The notes below the pieces were generated by a model. The model saw only the letters and a list, made by a program, of their open reading frames with translations, searched no databases and was not told where the DNA came from. Shown one piece after another: positions 9,374 through 19,191 of a DNA stretch of 64,000 nucleotides. The position numbers and the translations under genes were made by a program. The number at the start of each line of letters is the position of its first letter. Positions within the stretch are counted from its first letter, which is position 1. Source of the DNA: Sulfitobacter sp. CW3 (GTDB lineage: Bacteria; Pseudomonadota; Alphaproteobacteria; Rhodobacterales; Rhodobacteraceae); contig NZ_JAHXRL010000003.1 of the NCBI RefSeq assembly GCF_019392245.1, positions 558,001-622,000 on the forward strand, in the 5' to 3' direction.

Positions 9374-11095
9374 GTGAAGAAAAGATACGCGATCCCATTG
9401 GCATGTCTTGCGGTCGTTGGCGTGGGCTATTGGGTGTACGCAACGCCGCCTTCTGCGCCGGCGCGTGTTATTCTGACCGCAGATGAAATCGTTACGATGG
9501 ACCCCGATCAACCAACTGTAGACGCCGTTTTGATCGAAAATGGCATCATCACAGACGTGGGGCCGCTGGACCGGCTTAGCCCGTCTGGTGATGTTGAAAT
9601 CCGGCATCTTGCCGGTGTGCTGACCCCCGGCCTGATTGAGCCGCATACACATCCGATTGCCTCGGCGCTGCTTGGGGCGTCGCTGGATATCAGCAGTTTC
9701 AAATATTCCACCCGCGCAGAAATTATCGCCGCGCTGAAAGAGGCGGCAGGTAAAACTGCGCTGACGCCGTGGCTGGTCGCCTATGGCTGGGACCCCGTCG
9801 CGCTGCCCGGTCTCACGCCGCCCACACGCGCCGAACTGGATGCGATTTCTGCGGATCGTCCCATCATCATCCTGACGCAGATGTTGCATGATGCGTATGT
9901 AAACACCGCAGCAGTGGATGCCGCCGGGATCACATTGCAAGGCAGTCTGCTTCACGAAACCATTGCGATTGACAGCGTCGTAACGAAAATCCCGCCACCA
10001 GCCCCCGCGCTGACCGAGTTGTTGGTGCGGCGTCAATTTGCCAAATATGCCCGAAACGGTTTTACGACCATTGGTGTGACCGGGGCCGTGGGGCGTCATC
10101 CTGACCAGATTGGATTGCTCAAACGGATCAGCACCGATGACAACAGCCCGCTTCGATCCTTTGTATATTTGGTGCAACGCCATCTTGACCGCTACGTGGA
10201 GACTGGGAACCCCGACTATGCGCTTGGCGGTGATCTCGACTTTGCGGTGTTGGGCGCGAAATTCTGGGTTGATGGTTCCCCCTTTACGGGCGGCGCAGCG
10301 ACGGCAGAACCGTACGAACAGAATGCATTCGTAAACGATTATTTGAGCATTTCACCGGATTTCAAAGACAACATTCTGAACACCGCAGAGGTTCTGGAGC
10401 AGCGTCTTTCAGACTTGCATCAGGCGGGCTATCAAATCGCGCTGCACGTTCAGGGGGAACGCGCCGTTGATGCAGCACTGGATGCGATTGAACGCCTGCA
10501 AGACGCATATCCCATGGCCCAGCTTAGTCACCGGTTAGAGCATAACGCGTTGATAACCCAACAACAGATGGCACGTGCCGCCCGTCTGAATGTGTCGCTG
10601 GGTTTCTTCGTCGATCATATTTCCTATTACGGGCACGTGCTTACGAACTTCTTTGGGGCGGATAGAATGACGCGGTATATGCCGGTGAATTCCGCATTCC
10701 AATCCGGGGCGCTTGTGACGTTGCATGGGGATCATCCCGCAACCCCCATTGATCCGGTCAATACCTTGCGCACCGCCACGACACGCCAATCATACCGAGG
10801 TGACGCCGTGTCTGGATTGTCCGAGGCGATCACCGCGTATCAGGCGTTTCAGGCGATGACGATCAACGCGGCGACCCAGTTGGGCCTACAAGACGCGTTG
10901 GGGTCTATCGCAGTTGGAAAACAGGCGGATCTTGCGCTGTTCACCGGAAACCCCGTGACGGGTGATCTGAAGTCTATTGCCGTCAAGGGGACATGGAAGG
11001 ATGGGCAACCGGTCGACCAACGGAATGTGAGCTGGCTTAAAGCGGGGCTGGTGCTCAGCACCATTGGCAGCTTGTTGGGGCTGTCGGGGTCGTAA
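9374..11095 (+). CDS. YtcJ-like metal-dependent amidohydrolase, membrane-anchored or exported
   Basis: 573 aa of the Amidohydro_3 (YtcJ/LAF3) family, hydrolases of C-N bonds with a TIM-barrel metal site; substrate unknown. An N-terminal hydrophobic segment (about residues 5-22) after MKKR suggests a signal peptide or anchor, unlike many cytoplasmic members. Visible features are the entry metal motif LIEPHTHP, WLVAYGWDP, KFWVDGSPFTGG, QIALHVQGERAVDAALDAIE, LEHNALI and the closing IAVGKQADLALFTGNP. GTG start with AAGGA upstream. Single-gene unit flanked by more than 100 bases on each side. Confidence 0.88.
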   Translation: MKKRYAIPLACLAVVGVGYWVYATPPSAPARVILTADEIVTMDPDQPTVDAVLIENGIITDVGPLDRLSPSGDVEIRHLAGVLTPGLIEPHTHPIASALLGASLDISSFKYSTRAEIIAALKEAAGKTALTPWLVAYGWDPVALPGLTPPTRAELDAISADRPIIILTQMLHDAYVNTAAVDAAGITLQGSLLHETIAIDSVVTKIPPPAPALTELLVRRQFAKYARNGFTTIGVTGAVGRHPDQIGLLKRISTDDNSPLRSFVYLVQRHLDRYVETGNPDYALGGDLDFAVLGAKFWVDGSPFTGGAATAEPYEQNAFVNDYLSISPDFKDNILNTAEVLEQRLSDLHQAGYQIALHVQGERAVDAALDAIERLQDAYPMAQLSHRLEHNALITQQQMARAARLNVSLGFFVDHISYYGHVLTNFFGADRMTRYMPVNSAFQSGALVTLHGDHPATPIDPVNTLRTATTRQSYRGDAVSGLSEAITAYQAFQAMTINAATQLGLQDALGSIAVGKQADLALFTGNPVTGDLKSIAVKGTWKDGQPVDQRNVSWLKAGLVLSTIGSLLGLSGS

Positions 11096-11196
11096 GGGCG
11101 CTGTGAAGACGGATATTGAGCCGACTTCTGTATTGGCCTAGCGTAATGCCGTAAACCCGTTGCAGTGGCCCAACCTTGGGGAAAGGAACACGGAGC

Positions 11197-11613
11197 ATGA
11201 TTGCCTATGTCACCGTCGGTGCTGATGATATTGCGCGCGCGAAACGGTTCTACTCTGCGTTCCTGCCTGCCCTTGATTACGCGCTAAAAGAGGGGCCCGA
11301 GGGGTTAAGTTATGCGCTGCCCGCCGCGCCGGAGCAGTCCGTCGTACTGCCGGATTTCTACGTCAAACCAACCTTCGACGGGCATCCGGCGTCGGCTGGG
11401 AACGGTGCTATGATCGCGTTTGAGGCACACAGTCAAAGCCAGGTTCGCGTCCTTCACGCTGCTGCACTTGCCGCTGGCGGACTGGACGAGGGCCAGCCCG
11501 GCTTTCGCGCATCATATGGGCCTCATTTTTATGTCGGCTACCTTCGCGACCCTCAGGGTAACAAGATCGCACTGTTCTCTAACAATCCGGTTGAGCCGGG
11601 GCGCGACGGATAA
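11197..11613 (+). CDS. VOC (glyoxalase/bleomycin resistance) family protein
   Basis: 138 aa single-domain vicinal-oxygen-chelate protein, cytoplasmic, reaction unknown. It begins MIAYVTVGADDIARAKRFYSAFLPAL and ends HFYVGYLRDPQGNKIALFSNNP, the usual beta-alpha-beta-beta-beta pair. In-frame GTG at 11176 is ignored because GGAAAGGAA and CGGAG precede ATG 11197. It is followed by a MOSC remnant on the other strand. Confidence 0.88.
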   Translation: MIAYVTVGADDIARAKRFYSAFLPALDYALKEGPEGLSYALPAAPEQSVVLPDFYVKPTFDGHPASAGNGAMIAFEAHSQSQVRVLHAAALAAGGLDEGQPGFRASYGPHFYVGYLRDPQGNKIALFSNNPVEPGRDG

Positions 11614-11690
11614 GGCGGGCACTGATCGCGCGCCGTTTGGATGCCTGACCTAGCGGCACATGGTACGGCGCATTTGCAGCCTTTTGCACC

Positions 11691-11903
11691 GACCTCATCG
11701 AACAGCTCTGAATGGATCAAGTGAACTTGTCGAAGGTTGGGTTGCGTTGGATCAATCGCGACGCGAGAGCGATGCATTACAGTTTCACCAAGGTGAGCAT
11801 CACCTTCGACGCCTAACCCGTCGATAATTCGAATTTCGAAGGCCACTTTCTTGGGAAAACGGTGGGTGCCATCGCGGGCCACGGCAACTACTTTTCCGGT
11901 CAA
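11691..11903 (-). pseudogene. Truncated MOSC-domain protein remnant
   Basis: Reading leftward from ATG 11903, 71 residues match the start of a MOSC (molybdenum cofactor sulfurase C-terminal) domain: KVVAVARDGTHRFPKK, GLGVEGDAHLGETVMHRSR and PTQPNLRQVHLIHSELFDE. After that the frame continues for 45 residues that look nothing like MOSC and run into the end of the VOC gene. The cysteine-containing half of the domain is absent. Best read as a gene truncated by deletion; the frame up to the break is intact. Confidence 0.75.
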
Positions 11904-12082
11904 CAGTGGGTCTCCGATCTATATCAAACTGAATAGCCGCACATTCGCTGCCGCATCAAAGGTTGTCAAACGGCGCTCAAACCGCCCACCAGCAACGGCA
12001 AGGCAGCAGTCACCGAGCTGTGATTTTGTTATTTGCAATGCGGCACTATCTTAAAGACATCCGCGGAATAGGAGATATTTAT

Positions 12083-12493
12083 ATGCGTTCCTTTCTAACC
12101 CTCGCAATCTGCGCAACAGTGCCTTTCGCGGCCCACGCGCAAAGCTATGAGGCGATAAACCAATTGAATGTCATCCCGCTTGGCGGATCAAGCTTTGAGG
12201 TGATCGAGTCCAGGGGACAGGGCCCCAGTGGCATCTGGTGTGCCGCCGCAAGCTATGCGCAGGATCGGCTTGGGCTTACCAATTCAACACGGATGTATAT
12301 CAAGACCCCGCGTGGCCCATCGATCAGCGGTGCCGGTCGCACTGGTGTTGTTTTCACCACCGACCCAAACGATCTGCCAAGCCCGCCAATTAAATCTTAT
12401 TCGATCAGTGTTGATCAGCAAAGCATTGGTCTGACCATCGGCCATAGCATCCAGTATTGCCAAGATTATATCATCGAATTGAACGACCTATAG
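12083..12493 (+). CDS. Small secreted protein, first of a tandem paralogous pair
   Basis: 136 aa with signal peptide MRSFLTLAICATVPFAAHA. The mature domain has an IWCAAASYAQDRLGL motif and a late cysteine (HSIQYCQDYI), giving two conserved cysteines that probably form a disulfide. GGAG at 12071 supports ATG 12083; the longer frame from 11963 has no conserved N-terminus. The next gene encodes a clear paralogue. Family unnamed to me; function unknown. Confidence 0.8.
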   Translation: MRSFLTLAICATVPFAAHAQSYEAINQLNVIPLGGSSFEVIESRGQGPSGIWCAAASYAQDRLGLTNSTRMYIKTPRGPSISGAGRTGVVFTTDPNDLPSPPIKSYSISVDQQSIGLTIGHSIQYCQDYIIELNDL

Positions 12494-12508
12494 GTGATGG
12501 AGCCTCAT

Positions 12509-12907
12509 ATGAAACGTAGTATTGCAGGCGTGATTACCGCCACGTTGTTGGCCGGGCCTTTGGCGGCTCAGGGGTATCCGGCGAACGGTCGATTGCACTT
12601 TACGCCACTTGAAAACGGCGTCCGGATCGAAGGGCGCACGGATCACGGGGCGCGCGCCATTTGGTGTGCTGCTGCTGATTATGCCCGCGATCAGCTTGCC
12701 GCGCGTGGCGATCAAGACATCTATGTGAGCGAGCCGCAGGTGCGCGGGTTTGGCCAACCCAACGCTGTTTCCTTCACCCTTGATCCGACTGGGCTCACGC
12801 CGTCGGAGGTATTCATTGTCGGGCCATCCCTGACCCGCCAAGGGTCGCGGCTGTCCGTTGGGCATGCGTTGTCATTCTGCCCTGATTTGTACCTACCTAG
12901 TCGCTGA
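12509..12907 (+). CDS. Small secreted protein, second of a tandem paralogous pair
   Basis: 132 aa with signal peptide MKRSIAGVITATLLAGPLAAQ. It shares with the previous gene IWCAAADYARDQL, a V-F(T/S)xDP element (VSFTLDP), and the late SVGHALSFCPD cysteine. It starts 15 bases after the preceding stop, with GGAG at 12499, so the two are one operon. Function unknown; probably periplasmic. Confidence 0.8.
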   Translation: MKRSIAGVITATLLAGPLAAQGYPANGRLHFTPLENGVRIEGRTDHGARAIWCAAADYARDQLAARGDQDIYVSEPQVRGFGQPNAVSFTLDPTGLTPSEVFIVGPSLTRQGSRLSVGHALSFCPDLYLPSR

Positions 12908-12949
12908 CCGGCGGTTGTCTGTGCCGGCTTGCGCGCGTAATCTACCCCG

Positions 12950-13366
12950 ATGATGTCAGAGTTTCAGATAACCACCCACGGGCAAGGCTTGTATGAATTT
13001 ACAGGCGACGTGGCGCGCTGGCTGAACGGTCATTCAGACGGGCTGCTGACGTTAATGGTGCGCCATACCTCAGCGTCTTTGTTGATACAGGAAAATGCCG
13101 ACCCCGATGTTCAGCATGACCTGCTCGCTTTCTTTAGCCGTGCGGTTCCGCGCGGTGATGATCCGTCGATGACGTACCTCACACATACGCTGGAAGGGCC
13201 GGATGACATGCCCGCCCATATCAAAGCGGCGATGCTGCCAATCAGCCTGTCGATCCCTGTTCAAGATGGGGCAATGATGCTGGGCACATGGCAGGGCATC
13301 TATTTGTTCGAACACCGCGATGCACCTCACGTCAGGCGCGTCGCGGCACATTTTGCGGCGTCTTAG
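12950..13366 (+). CDS. yjbQ: YjbQ/UPF0047 family protein
   Basis: 138 aa, full length for the family. Signature stretches are VRHTSASLLIQENADP and GTWQGIYLFEHRD, with conserved histidines. E. coli YjbQ has thiamine-phosphate synthase-like side activity; the true physiological role is unsettled. Start at ATG 12950 or 12953; no clear ribosome-binding site. It converges with the SDR gene, with only 8 bases between stops. Confidence 0.9.
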   Translation: MMSEFQITTHGQGLYEFTGDVARWLNGHSDGLLTLMVRHTSASLLIQENADPDVQHDLLAFFSRAVPRGDDPSMTYLTHTLEGPDDMPAHIKAAMLPISLSIPVQDGAMMLGTWQGIYLFEHRDAPHVRRVAAHFAAS

Positions 13367-13374
13367 CCCACGAT

Positions 13375-14046
13375 TTACCCCACTGGCATCAGATGAATTT
13401 CGCGCACGGCGACATGGGCAGGGGCCTCAAGCGCGTGCATGACCGCTGATGCCACATCATCGGGTTGCAGCTTGTCCGGTTTGGCCTCTTCAAAAAATGC
13501 GGTGTTCACCATGCCGGGGGACACCACCATGCAGCGCCCACCCCATTCGGCCATCTCATCCGCCAGATTGCCCGCGAAACCGTGGATAAAGAATTTCGTA
13601 GCACCATAGATCGACCCCTTGATATGACGCCGCCCCGCCGCCGATCCGGTCACCACATACTGGCCGGTCGTTTTGCGCAAATGCGGCATTGCTGCATGTG
13701 CTGTGTAGAGCGCCCCCATTACGTTTAGATCGACCATGGATTTCCAGTCTTCCGGGTCGCCCTTTTCCGTGCCGCCCTGCGCTGTGCCACGGCCCGCGTT
13801 GGCAAACACCGCGTCCACTTGACCAAACTTATCGGCAAGCTTGTCCAGCGCTTCCTTTTGCGCATCATAGGAGGTGGCATCGCCGGGCAGGGCCATCGCC
13901 TGATCGCCAATCTCATTCACCAAGGCGTTCAGCTTATCCTCGCTTCGGGCGAACAGGCCGACGTTCCAGCCGGCAGCCGCCGCTGCCTTGGCTGTCGCGG
14001 CACCGATGCCGCTGGATGCGCCTGTGATGAATAGCGTCTTGGTCAT
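13375..14046 (-). CDS. Short-chain dehydrogenase/reductase, NADP-dependent
   Basis: 223 aa cytoplasmic classical SDR. TGASSGIG cofactor motif at 8-15, NAG at 83-85, and catalytic S135, Y147 and K151 (YGATK). An arginine after the second strand (FARSED) suggests NADP(H). Start set by AGGAG before ATG 14046 rather than the upstream in-frame ATG 14082. Substrate unknown; resembles YdfG-like serine/3-hydroxy acid dehydrogenases in overall pattern. Confidence 0.9.
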   Translation of the reverse strand: MTKTLFITGASSGIGAATAKAAAAAGWNVGLFARSEDKLNALVNEIGDQAMALPGDATSYDAQKEALDKLADKFGQVDAVFANAGRGTAQGGTEKGDPEDWKSMVDLNVMGALYTAHAAMPHLRKTTGQYVVTGSAAGRRHIKGSIYGATKFFIHGFAGNLADEMAEWGGRCMVVSPGMVNTAFFEEAKPDKLQPDDVASAVMHALEAPAHVAVREIHLMPVG

Positions 14047-14240
14047 GATAATCTCCTGAATTCTGGTGTGTTCAGGGGCCAACGCGTGGCACAGCTGTTG
14101 GGTTCATGTCACTTTTCAAAACACAACATCTAGCGGCGCATTTCGCCCCTACCCAAAACTCTGCGGGTATCCTATAGTTCTAGACAAGAGGGCGAGCAGC
14201 CCCACTATTGAGGCAGATCAGAAAATAAAGGGGAACGGCC

Positions 14241-14708
14241 ATGCGCTGCCCGTTTTGCGGAAATATAGATACCCAAGTCAAAGACAGCCGCCCGGCCGAG
14301 GATCACGTATCCATCCGCCGTCGCCGTTTTTGCCCGGCCTGTGGTGGCCGTTTTACGACATATGAACGTGTGCAACTGCGCGATCTCGTGGTCATCAAAA
14401 GCTCTGGCAAACGCGAAGACTTTGACCGCGACAAGCTCGAACGCTCCATCCGGATCTCGATGCAGAAACGCCCGATTGATCCCGAACGGATCGATCAGAT
14501 GATTTCGGGCATTGTACGACGTCTGGAAAGCATGGGTGAAACCGACATCGGCTCCAAGCAAATCGGCGAAATCGTGATGGAGGCCTTGGCCCGCATCGAC
14601 ACCGTCGCTTATGTGCGGTTCGCGAGCGTATACAAGAATTTCCAAGCGGCGGATGATTTCGATAAATTCGTTCAGGAATTGCGCCCCGACGTTCCACCAG
14701 AAGAGTGA
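14241..14708 (+). CDS. nrdR: Transcriptional repressor NrdR
   Basis: 155 aa regulator of ribonucleotide reductase genes that senses ATP/dATP. N-terminal zinc ribbon with C3, C6, C31 and C34 ([23 protein letters not shown]), then an ATP-cone domain ([20 protein letters not shown]). AAAGGGGAA precedes the ATG. The stop overlaps the ribD GTG start by two bases, so nrdR-ribD are co-translated. Confidence 0.97.
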   Translation: MRCPFCGNIDTQVKDSRPAEDHVSIRRRRFCPACGGRFTTYERVQLRDLVVIKSSGKREDFDRDKLERSIRISMQKRPIDPERIDQMISGIVRRLESMGETDIGSKQIGEIVMEALARIDTVAYVRFASVYKNFQAADDFDKFVQELRPDVPPEE

Positions 14709-15802
14709 CAATCGCAGCCGACATCCGGTTCATGGCGCTTGCCCTCTCTTTGGGCAAACGGGGGGAGGGGGCCGTCTGGCCCAACCCCGCCGTGGGCTGC
14801 GTCATTGTGCAAGGCACCCGTATCGTCGGCCGCGGCTGGACCAAACCCGGCGGCCGTCCCCACGCCGAAACCGAAGCGTTACACCAGGCGGGCGAGGCGG
14901 CCCAAGGTGCCACGGCCTATGTCACGCTAGAACCTTGCGCGCATACTGGCAAAACGCCCCCCTGCGCGCAGGCCCTGATTGATGCGCAGATTGCGCGCGT
15001 GGTCATAGCCTGCACGGATACCGACCCGCGCGTTAGTGGTCAGGGTATCGCGATGTTGCAGGCCGCCGGCATTAAGGTCGAGGTCGGACTTTCCGAGGAC
15101 CAAGCCCGCGCCGATCACATCGGTTTCTTCTCCAAGGTTGATTTAGGCCGCCCCATGGTCACGCTGAAACTGGCAAGCAGCTTTGACGGGCGCATTGCGA
15201 CGGCCACAGGCGATAGCCAATGGATCACAGCAGCCCCGGCACGTCGCTTGGTGCATGCCATGCGCGCGCGCCATGATGCGGTGATGGTGGGCGGAGGCAC
15301 GGCCCGCAAGGATGATCCCAGCCTGAATGTGCGCGATCTTGGTGTCGACCGGCAACCGGCGCGTATCGTGATCAGCAAACATCTCGATCTGCCGCTGGCC
15401 GGCAAGTTGGCGCAGACCGCAGCACAGATCCCGCTCTTGCTCTGCCACGCCCGTACCGCGGACCCGCAACTCGTCAAGGCATGGCAGGGCATCGGGGCGA
15501 CCCTGATCCCCTGTGCCACCTGCGCCGGGCAAATCGACCCAGATGACCTGCTCCAAAACCTCGGCACCCACGGGTTGACCCGCATTTTCTGCGAGGGCGG
15601 CGGCGGCCTTGCCGCCACCTTGCTGAATGCAGGGCTGGTGGACCGCCTTGTGGGTTTTACCGCAGGCGTCACCATCGGCTCTGATGGTATCCCTTCCATC
15701 GGCCCGCTGGGTATCAGACACCTCGCAAACGCCCCCCGTTTCACGCTGACCTCAACCCAAGCAATCGGCCCGGATGTCTTGCATATCTGGGATCGCGCCT
15801 GA
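14705..15802 (+). CDS. ribD: Bifunctional riboflavin biosynthesis deaminase/reductase RibD
   Basis: 365 aa. The N-terminal diaminohydroxyphosphoribosylaminopyrimidine deaminase has zinc ligands H53 (HAE, catalytic E55), C78 and C87 ([12 protein letters not shown]). The C-terminal 5-amino-6-(5-phosphoribosylamino)uracil reductase contains [15 protein letters not shown] and [16 protein letters not shown] start overlaps the nrdR stop. The remaining rib genes lie 4.8 kb downstream, beyond an opposing capsule block. Confidence 0.97.
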   Translation: MTIAADIRFMALALSLGKRGEGAVWPNPAVGCVIVQGTRIVGRGWTKPGGRPHAETEALHQAGEAAQGATAYVTLEPCAHTGKTPPCAQALIDAQIARVVIACTDTDPRVSGQGIAMLQAAGIKVEVGLSEDQARADHIGFFSKVDLGRPMVTLKLASSFDGRIATATGDSQWITAAPARRLVHAMRARHDAVMVGGGTARKDDPSLNVRDLGVDRQPARIVISKHLDLPLAGKLAQTAAQIPLLLCHARTADPQLVKAWQGIGATLIPCATCAGQIDPDDLLQNLGTHGLTRIFCEGGGGLAATLLNAGLVDRLVGFTAGVTIGSDGIPSIGPLGIRHLANAPRFTLTSTQAIGPDVLHIWDRA

Positions 15803-15808
15803 CCTTCT

Positions 15809-15886
15809 TATTCCAAATGGTCTAAAATCCCGGGGGTGTGGGGGCTGGCCCCCACGTGCTGACTTGTTTGGGGGCTGGCCCCCAAT
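15809..15886. repeat. Intergenic GC-hairpin repeat, copy 3 (double hairpin)
   Basis: TATTCCAAATGGTCTAAAAT is followed by CCCGGGGG and then two copies of GGGGGCTGGCCCCC at 15840 and 15870. It sits between the converging ribD and kpsC, where a bidirectional terminator would be useful. Confidence 0.75.
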
Positions 15887-15893
15887 CCAACAC

Positions 15894-17930
15894 TTACCCC
15901 TTGCGCCACAAATGCGCTTTACTGGCAAAGACTCCCTGAACCTTGGCCAACAGCCGATTTGCCATACCGGGATGGGGAACATCGCCGTTGCTCAACCGCT
16001 CTAGCACCACTTCGACCGGGCAGGCGCTGCCGCTGCGCGGATCAAAATAGCGTGGATAATCAATCAAACTCGCGTGAACCAACCCTTCTAGGGTCACCGT
16101 GGCGCGGCGGCGCGCGGGCACGTCGCCACGATCATCAGACAGCCCCCAGCCCGCATAAAACGGTGCCCCCAGCGTGACGACTTTGATGCCCCGCACCAGC
16201 GCCTCGAACCCCAAAAGCGATGTCATGGTCCAAACCTCGTCAACATCGGCCAGTGCTGCGATGGGATCGGCATGGCTTAGCACGACATCGGCCAAACCGT
16301 TTGCATCAACGGTCCCGCTGCGCAGGCCAGCCTCAACATCGGGATGCGGTTTATACAGGATCACAGCAGCCGGATGCGCGGCCCGTACCGCCTGCAACAG
16401 CCCAAGATTGGTCGATACCGCGCCGGTGCCGGTTTTGATCGATGCGTCGTCCTCGACTTGGCCCGGCACCAATATGCGGTGCCCTTTGGGAAGGTTCTGC
16501 AAATCTGCGGCACCGCCGAGGTTATATTTGTTCACCCCGCTGGCGCGCAACGCAGCGATCAGACGTTCCGCGCGCATCTGTTGGTCGGGGCGCAGGGTTT
16601 GCCGCGTCTCGATCCATTTTTCCAGCCGACTGGGCTGGCGGGGGTCATAGTAAATGCCCAGATCGTCGCAAACCAACGATAGCGGTGGGATCAGATCGGC
16701 CCCCAACCCGCGCGAGCGCAAGAACCCGTCTTCGACCCGAACGGCCCCGTCGTGATCGCTGCCGGCTTTGCCAGCCCAAACCATCCATGGCTTGCCCGTC
16801 GCCCGCGCCCGCGTTGCATCATCTTGGAAGACGACAGGTGACCACGCGCCAAAGAAGCGTTGTAAAGGGCGGCGTTTCCACAGCCGCATGGCCGACGCCG
16901 TCCAGCCGTGGTTATCCTCGCGCCAGGCGCGGGTTTGCGCGGCCAGTGCTTCGATCGCTGTTTCCAGATCACACAGCCGGTCGCGGTGCGGATCATACCA
17001 TGTGGGATATAAAATCATCGCCGCCGCAAACAGCTGCGCGCGGGTTAATGTGCGTTGGCGGCGTTGCACGGGAAATTCGTCATCCGTCAGGCCCCAGCCT
17101 GCATAAAATGGTTGGCCAAAGACGCGGGGTTTATGGCCCGCAAAAATCGCCTCGAACCCCATTTGCGACGACACGGTATAGACGCCTACGGCCCCCTCAA
17201 ACAGCGCCCATGGGCTGATCGGCGCGCTCAGCAAGGTGATGCGGTCATTGGCATCTTCTGGCCCGAAATGTCCGGCACGGTAACCTTTGGCGGTCTCGGG
17301 GTGGGTCTTGATCAGGATGCGCGCACCGGGGTTTTCCTGTTGTGCGAATACCAGCATTTCCAGAAACCGCGACCGGTCTGCGCCGGATGCGGTCACGGAT
17401 GCATCGCCGCGGGTCTGGTCGATCACCAGCACATAGCCGGGGTCCGGCGCGGGCAGGTCGGTGTCAAAGGCAGTGTATTTGGTCAACTGCGCCTCGATCA
17501 TGCGGGCCATGCAGCCGCGCGCGCGGTTTAGCAGCGCCGTATCATCCAGCGGATGGGTGGCCAGCAGGGTTTCCAGATCGGACGGGCGCGACGGATCAAA
17601 ATGCGCAGCTTTGGTGTCGATCAGCAGCCCCAAGGGCGGCTCTCCTGCGCGGCCGGGAAACAGCGAGCGCAGCATCGCGTCCTCAACGCGCACAACAGGC
17701 ACGTCACGTTTTGCAGCCACCGCAAGGCCGCGATGTGCGGTGGGGGAATTGCCCCAAATCGCGACAGCATCCCCGTCGCGTGGCAGGCCAAGATGGATGG
17801 AATATCCCGACAGCTGCAAAATCCGGCGCAGGCGTTTTTGCCTCAGAAACCCGCCGTTATACACAAAAAGCCGCCGGTCCTTTTGAGGTCCGGCGGCGGG
17901 GATATCGTATGTCTCAGGCCCTAAAGCCAT
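15894..17930 (-). CDS. kpsC: Capsule polysaccharide Kdo transferase KpsC
   Basis: 678 aa with two tandem copies of the capsule-synthesis glycosyltransferase domain, as in KpsC, which with KpsS builds the beta-Kdo linker on lipid for ABC-dependent capsules. Each half has LGFEA/MGFEA, KPRVFGQPFYAGWGLTDD or VVTLGAPFYAGWGLSDD, and a KTHPE/KPHPD motif, plus VEDAMLRS / VEDGFLRS. The longer frame from 18017 runs into the upstream lipoprotein; ATG 17930, 8 bases after that gene's stop, is chosen. Cytoplasmic face of the inner membrane. Confidence 0.9.
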   Translation of the reverse strand: MALGPETYDIPAAGPQKDRRLFVYNGGFLRQKRLRRILQLSGYSIHLGLPRDGDAVAIWGNSPTAHRGLAVAAKRDVPVVRVEDAMLRSLFPGRAGEPPLGLLIDTKAAHFDPSRPSDLETLLATHPLDDTALLNRARGCMARMIEAQLTKYTAFDTDLPAPDPGYVLVIDQTRGDASVTASGADRSRFLEMLVFAQQENPGARILIKTHPETAKGYRAGHFGPEDANDRITLLSAPISPWALFEGAVGVYTVSSQMGFEAIFAGHKPRVFGQPFYAGWGLTDDEFPVQRRQRTLTRAQLFAAAMILYPTWYDPHRDRLCDLETAIEALAAQTRAWREDNHGWTASAMRLWKRRPLQRFFGAWSPVVFQDDATRARATGKPWMVWAGKAGSDHDGAVRVEDGFLRSRGLGADLIPPLSLVCDDLGIYYDPRQPSRLEKWIETRQTLRPDQQMRAERLIAALRASGVNKYNLGGAADLQNLPKGHRILVPGQVEDDASIKTGTGAVSTNLGLLQAVRAAHPAAVILYKPHPDVEAGLRSGTVDANGLADVVLSHADPIAALADVDEVWTMTSLLGFEALVRGIKVVTLGAPFYAGWGLSDDRGDVPARRRATVTLEGLVHASLIDYPRYFDPRSGSACPVEVVLERLSNGDVPHPGMANRLLAKVQGVFASKAHLWRKG

Positions 17931-17938
17931 GTTTGCGA

Positions 17939-19075
17939 TCAGTCGCTCGAGGCGAGATTGCTCAAGCTGTTGAGCGAGCCTGCAGGGCCAGTGATCGAGG
18001 AGATAACCTTGCTCCACTGGGTGAACGGCGCTTCGGTGACGTAAAGCGTGTCGCCATCGCGGATCACAAAGTCACGGGCCATGAACATGCCGTTGGGTTT
18101 GGTCAGGTTCAGCACATAGACAAGGCGTTGCGCCCCTTGCAGATCGTTGCGGCCCAGAACCTGTGCGGCGACTTCTTGGGGTTCATTGCGGAACACAAAT
18201 ACGCCGGTCGGATCGGCCGAGCGCGCATTCAAGCCGCCAACCTGTGCAAGGCCTTCTAGGGCGGACAGGTTTTGCGATTCAAACGGGACCCTTTGTTGCG
18301 CTCCGGTGGCCCCTAGTGCTGTGAATGAACGTGTGTCTTCTTCGACCAGAATGCGATCGCCACCGCGCAGGGCGATGTCCAGCTCGGGGTGTTCATACAG
18401 GTCTTCGAACCAGATTTTGCCACGTTGCCCGCCGCGCAGAACGGTGACCTGAGCAATTTCCGGCGTGATCGACACACCGCCCGCACGCGCCAGCATGGTC
18501 GACAAGGTACGCGTTGGACGTTCAATGGCATAGACGCCTTGGGCACCGACGGATCCGATTAGGGATACTGTCGCACCGTCGCCTGCAATGCGGCGTACCT
18601 GAACCTGCGGATCGGGTGTTTGTTCGGACAGACGTTCGGTGATGATGCGGCGGATCGCTTCGGGGGAATTGCCCGATGCCTTGATGCGCCCGGCATAGGG
18701 CACAAAGATAAAGCCGGCCCCGTCAACTTGTACTTCTTCCAACAAGGTGGCGTTGCTGGCCGGATTTGCAAGCAGCCCGTCATCGACATTTTCCCAGATT
18801 GTCAGGCCCAATGTATCGCCGGCATTGATCGTATCGGAACCAATTTGCCCTGCGTTAATAAAGGCTTGGCTAAAGCCCAAGGCGGGGGTCACGGCGGTTG
18901 CACGGGACACGCGGTCATTGACCTCGACGATGAATGCGTCGCCGTCGCGCTGCACGGAGCCGGAATAAATCTGACGTTTATTTGGGCCGACTTGCGGTAA
19001 GCCACATGACGATATCACGGCCACTGCCGCAAGAACTGCGATGGGACGTGCCCACCGAAAAGATACGGATTTCAC
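17939..19075 (-). CDS. Polysaccharide export lipoprotein (Wza/KpsD-like)
   Basis: 378 aa outer-membrane polysaccharide export protein. Lipoprotein signal with lipobox VISSC, acylated at C24. A Poly_export domain follows (INAGDTLGLTIWENV, VDGAGFIFVPYAGRI), then SLBB-like repeats (VSLIGSVGAQGVYAI, LRGGDRILVEEDTRSF, DTLYVTEAP). Same strand as kpsC, 8 bases upstream of it, and 116 bases downstream of kpsS. Forms the outer-membrane exit channel for capsule made with KpsC and KpsS. Confidence 0.9.
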   Translation of the reverse strand: MKSVSFRWARPIAVLAAVAVISSCGLPQVGPNKRQIYSGSVQRDGDAFIVEVNDRVSRATAVTPALGFSQAFINAGQIGSDTINAGDTLGLTIWENVDDGLLANPASNATLLEEVQVDGAGFIFVPYAGRIKASGNSPEAIRRIITERLSEQTPDPQVQVRRIAGDGATVSLIGSVGAQGVYAIERPTRTLSTMLARAGGVSITPEIAQVTVLRGGQRGKIWFEDLYEHPELDIALRGGDRILVEEDTRSFTALGATGAQQRVPFESQNLSALEGLAQVGGLNARSADPTGVFVFRNEPQEVAAQVLGRNDLQGAQRLVYVLNLTKPNGMFMARDFVIRDGDTLYVTEAPFTQWSKVISSITGPAGSLNSLSNLASSD

Positions 19076-19191
19076 TGCCCGGTCTCCTCGACCTATTCAA
19101 ATTCTGCCTCAAGATCGCCGATTGTTTCGACGTAATTTGGGACAACCTATCGCAGTTCAGATCAAAAATCTACTGTTTGTAAGGGATTGGC

